This document shows, piece after piece, positions 62,106 to 64,000 of a stretch of DNA of 64,000 bases (positions within the stretch are counted from its first letter, which is position 1; the number at the start of each line of letters is the position of its first letter). Below the pieces are notes generated by a model. That model searched no databases, was not told the origin of the DNA, and was given only the letters and a program-made list of their open reading frames with translations. The position numbers were made by a program, and so were the translations under genes. The stretch comes from Druceiella hillmani (Eukaryota > Arthropoda > Insecta > Lepidoptera > Hepialidae). The DNA lies in assembly GCA_039881145.1 (NCBI GenBank), contig JAYKKI010000039.1:17366001-17430000 (forward strand). The letters are read 5' to 3'.

Positions 62106-64000
62106 GTATTATCAATTATACAATATTGGACAATAATATTAATAGATATTAAGATTAATTGTTTATATTGTCGTTTTGCAAATTAAAGTTTGTGCAATAA
62201 TATGCATGTGTTATTTAGTAGTTCTAACTTTAATGTAGTATCATCTGAGCTTAATATTATGGATTAATGTCTATCTATTAAACAGAAAATATATTTTATT
62301 GGACAACTGAAAAATATGAGTGAAAGTTAAAGAGATATAAAATAAAATACATTATAAACAATTTTAAAAATAATGAATGATAGTCTATTAAGAATAGGAA
62401 ATATTAAGAACTATGGGAGGTAGAACGTTTTCAGTTAACTTTTGAAAAAATATATTGTGGATATATTTCTAGTGTTAATTTAAATTAATTTTATAGTAAA
62501 TTCGGAGAATATTCGTACACTTAGTATTATCATTGATTTTGGTGAACCAAGTATACTCATAAACTCATTTCTAACTGTGTGTTTAATTTACAAGAAATTA
62601 GGAAAAACTTTTAAGTATTCGAAGATCTAAGGATCATCACTACAATATTTACAACCCAGGTTTTCATAACACACGTAAATAAACAAGCAGTTGTCCACGA
62701 CTTATTGTTGCGTGACTAGTTTTTATTTATGTAAGTTGTATCAGTCATGTGTTATATTTTTGAGCAGCGTCCTCGTTTATTACTCAGCGTTTTAAAACTT
62801 TATATAAATTATGAAAGTTCACAATAGTAATAGATATAATGCTAGTAGTTATTTACAAACAATTATTTTATAATATTGACAAGGTATGTATTATTATATT
62901 TGTTGTTTTAATGTAAATTGCATTTTTACTCATAAAAAGATTTACAAGTCTTAGGAATGAATTGTCAACCATTTTAATTGAAATTAAAATAATTTTATAA
63001 TACAACTCAGTCATCTGTAACCTTTTTAGAATAATATTTTTATATAAATCATCTCTTATGAATCCAAAAAATATTCAAATTATAAGAATAAATTATATGA
63101 GCAAGGTGTCCATTAAAACAAGTTAGCTTTATAGAACTAATATATCTTAGTCCTTACATAATCTTACGAGATACATACCAATTAAGGAGTTTATAAAAAA
63201 TAGAAGCAAGCTCTTTAAATTTATTTGTCCTCTGAGCTGTCGGCAACTGAATCATGAGCAACTAAGACATACATTTTAATAAAAGTGTATTGCCGCAGCT
63301 AATGCAATGAAATGAGTTAGCACATTTGCACAGCATAATGCAGTGTTAGACGGATTTAATATGAAGCCAAAAAAAATCTTATACACAAACTGATAAAAAT
63401 TTATCAAGATCTTATCTAACATATTTGTTCTGTCTCAATATTTGACTGCAATGTTATCGTATGACATTAAAATACAAGGGAATCTTTATAGGTTTAGGAC
63501 TTTATCAAACCAGTGATTTGTAAGCGTGTTACAAGGAAGCAATTCATGAACATACTCTCAGCGATTTAGCCATGTGTGCGCGACCTCATTGCAAGAATGT
63601 TCACTAATTTTCAAGTTCATATTCACAAATCTCTGTTGGTTTTCTAAATAAACTTCTTTTAAGTAATAAAATGAAAAGCAATGTTTCCTCATCAGAATTT
63701 ATTCCGTTACTAACTTTTCAAAGACGTGATTGCACACCACGAATAGGGAATGAGCTTGTTATACACAATCACTAGCTCATTGCGCACAGTGGCAAGTGCA
63801 TTGCACACACGTGGCCTGCTTGCTGCAAGGACTTTCACAACTCACTAGTGTGACAAAACCCTAAGATATTACATTTTTACGCCTCTAAAATGGAATTTTA
63901 ATATCACACAGTTCATATACCAATTAAATAATAAAGAATGAAATTAATTATTATTTGCTCATCATTGCAATTATAGCTTAGTTTTCCCCATCACAGCGTA
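62106..64000 (+). other. Intron 1 of copy D (5' part)
   Basis: AT-rich intron extending to the window edge. A block at 63385-63510 matches the conserved intron-1 blocks of B and C. A GC-richer patch at about 63,540-63,860 (gtgtgcgcgacctcattgca, ctcattgcgcacagtggcaa) looks like an inserted repeat of unknown family. Confidence 0.45.
63385..63510 (+). promoter_or_regulatory. Conserved block in intron 1 of copy D (enhancer candidate)
   Basis: 'aaactgataaaaatttatca', then 'agatcttatctaacatattt', 'gttctgtctcaatatttgac' and 'atgacatt' align with the blocks at 14330 and 44335. It includes TGATAA, TTATCA and TTATCT sites. The similarity is weaker and shorter than between B and C. Confidence 0.35.

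Overview
The window looks like nuclear DNA of an arthropod, most likely an insect. It is strongly AT-rich, its genes are split into short exons by long introns with GT-AG boundaries, and it is full of decayed mariner transposons, one errantivirus-type Ty3/gypsy element, terminal-inverted-repeat elements, minisatellites and long (TA)n tracts. Two interspersed repeats, with a 'GTTCCGTACCTCAAAAGG' start and a 'gagtt..actcgcacttg' end, resemble repeats I know mainly from Lepidoptera. That makes a moth or butterfly a reasonable but unproven guess.

The only recognisable host genes are a head-to-tail tandem array on the + strand of D-2-hydroxyacid dehydrogenases of the glyoxylate/hydroxypyruvate reductase (GRHPR) type. 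Copy A (exons 4-7 only, 1909-7207) enters from the left edge. Copies B (12986-29318) and C (40826-55638) are complete seven-exon genes with open, in-phase CDSs of 993 nt (330 aa). Copy D (first coding exon 62029-62105) leaves at the right edge. All copies share exon boundaries and intron phases. B, C and D share a promoter block with GATA-type motifs, an initiator-like TCAGT, and a conserved block deep in intron 1. The expected reaction is NAD(P)H-dependent reduction of glyoxylate or hydroxypyruvate. Copy C, however, has methionine in place of the catalytic glutamate, and it appears to be a mosaic: A-like up to intron 5 and B-like after it.

Between and inside the genes: 7.2-12.8 kb holds a 130-bp satellite, one TIR element and a foldback element. 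Intron 3 of copy B holds a mariner and a 62-bp minisatellite bracketed by a direct repeat. The B-C spacer (29.3-40.7 kb) holds a broken errantivirus (30020-36584) inserted into a mariner, with a foldback element inside its env region. Copy C introns hold a foldback element, a TIR element and a nearly full-length mariner. The C-D spacer holds an interspersed repeat, two mariner remnants, a 52-bp minisatellite and a perfect hairpin.

The most unusual element is a family of palindromic elements (five copies) with a one-sided tail, a fixed 3' end, 5' truncations and 10-14-bp target duplications. This is a hairpin whose insertion pattern looks retroposed rather than cut-and-paste. I saw no tRNA, rRNA, CRISPR or bacterial-type feature.
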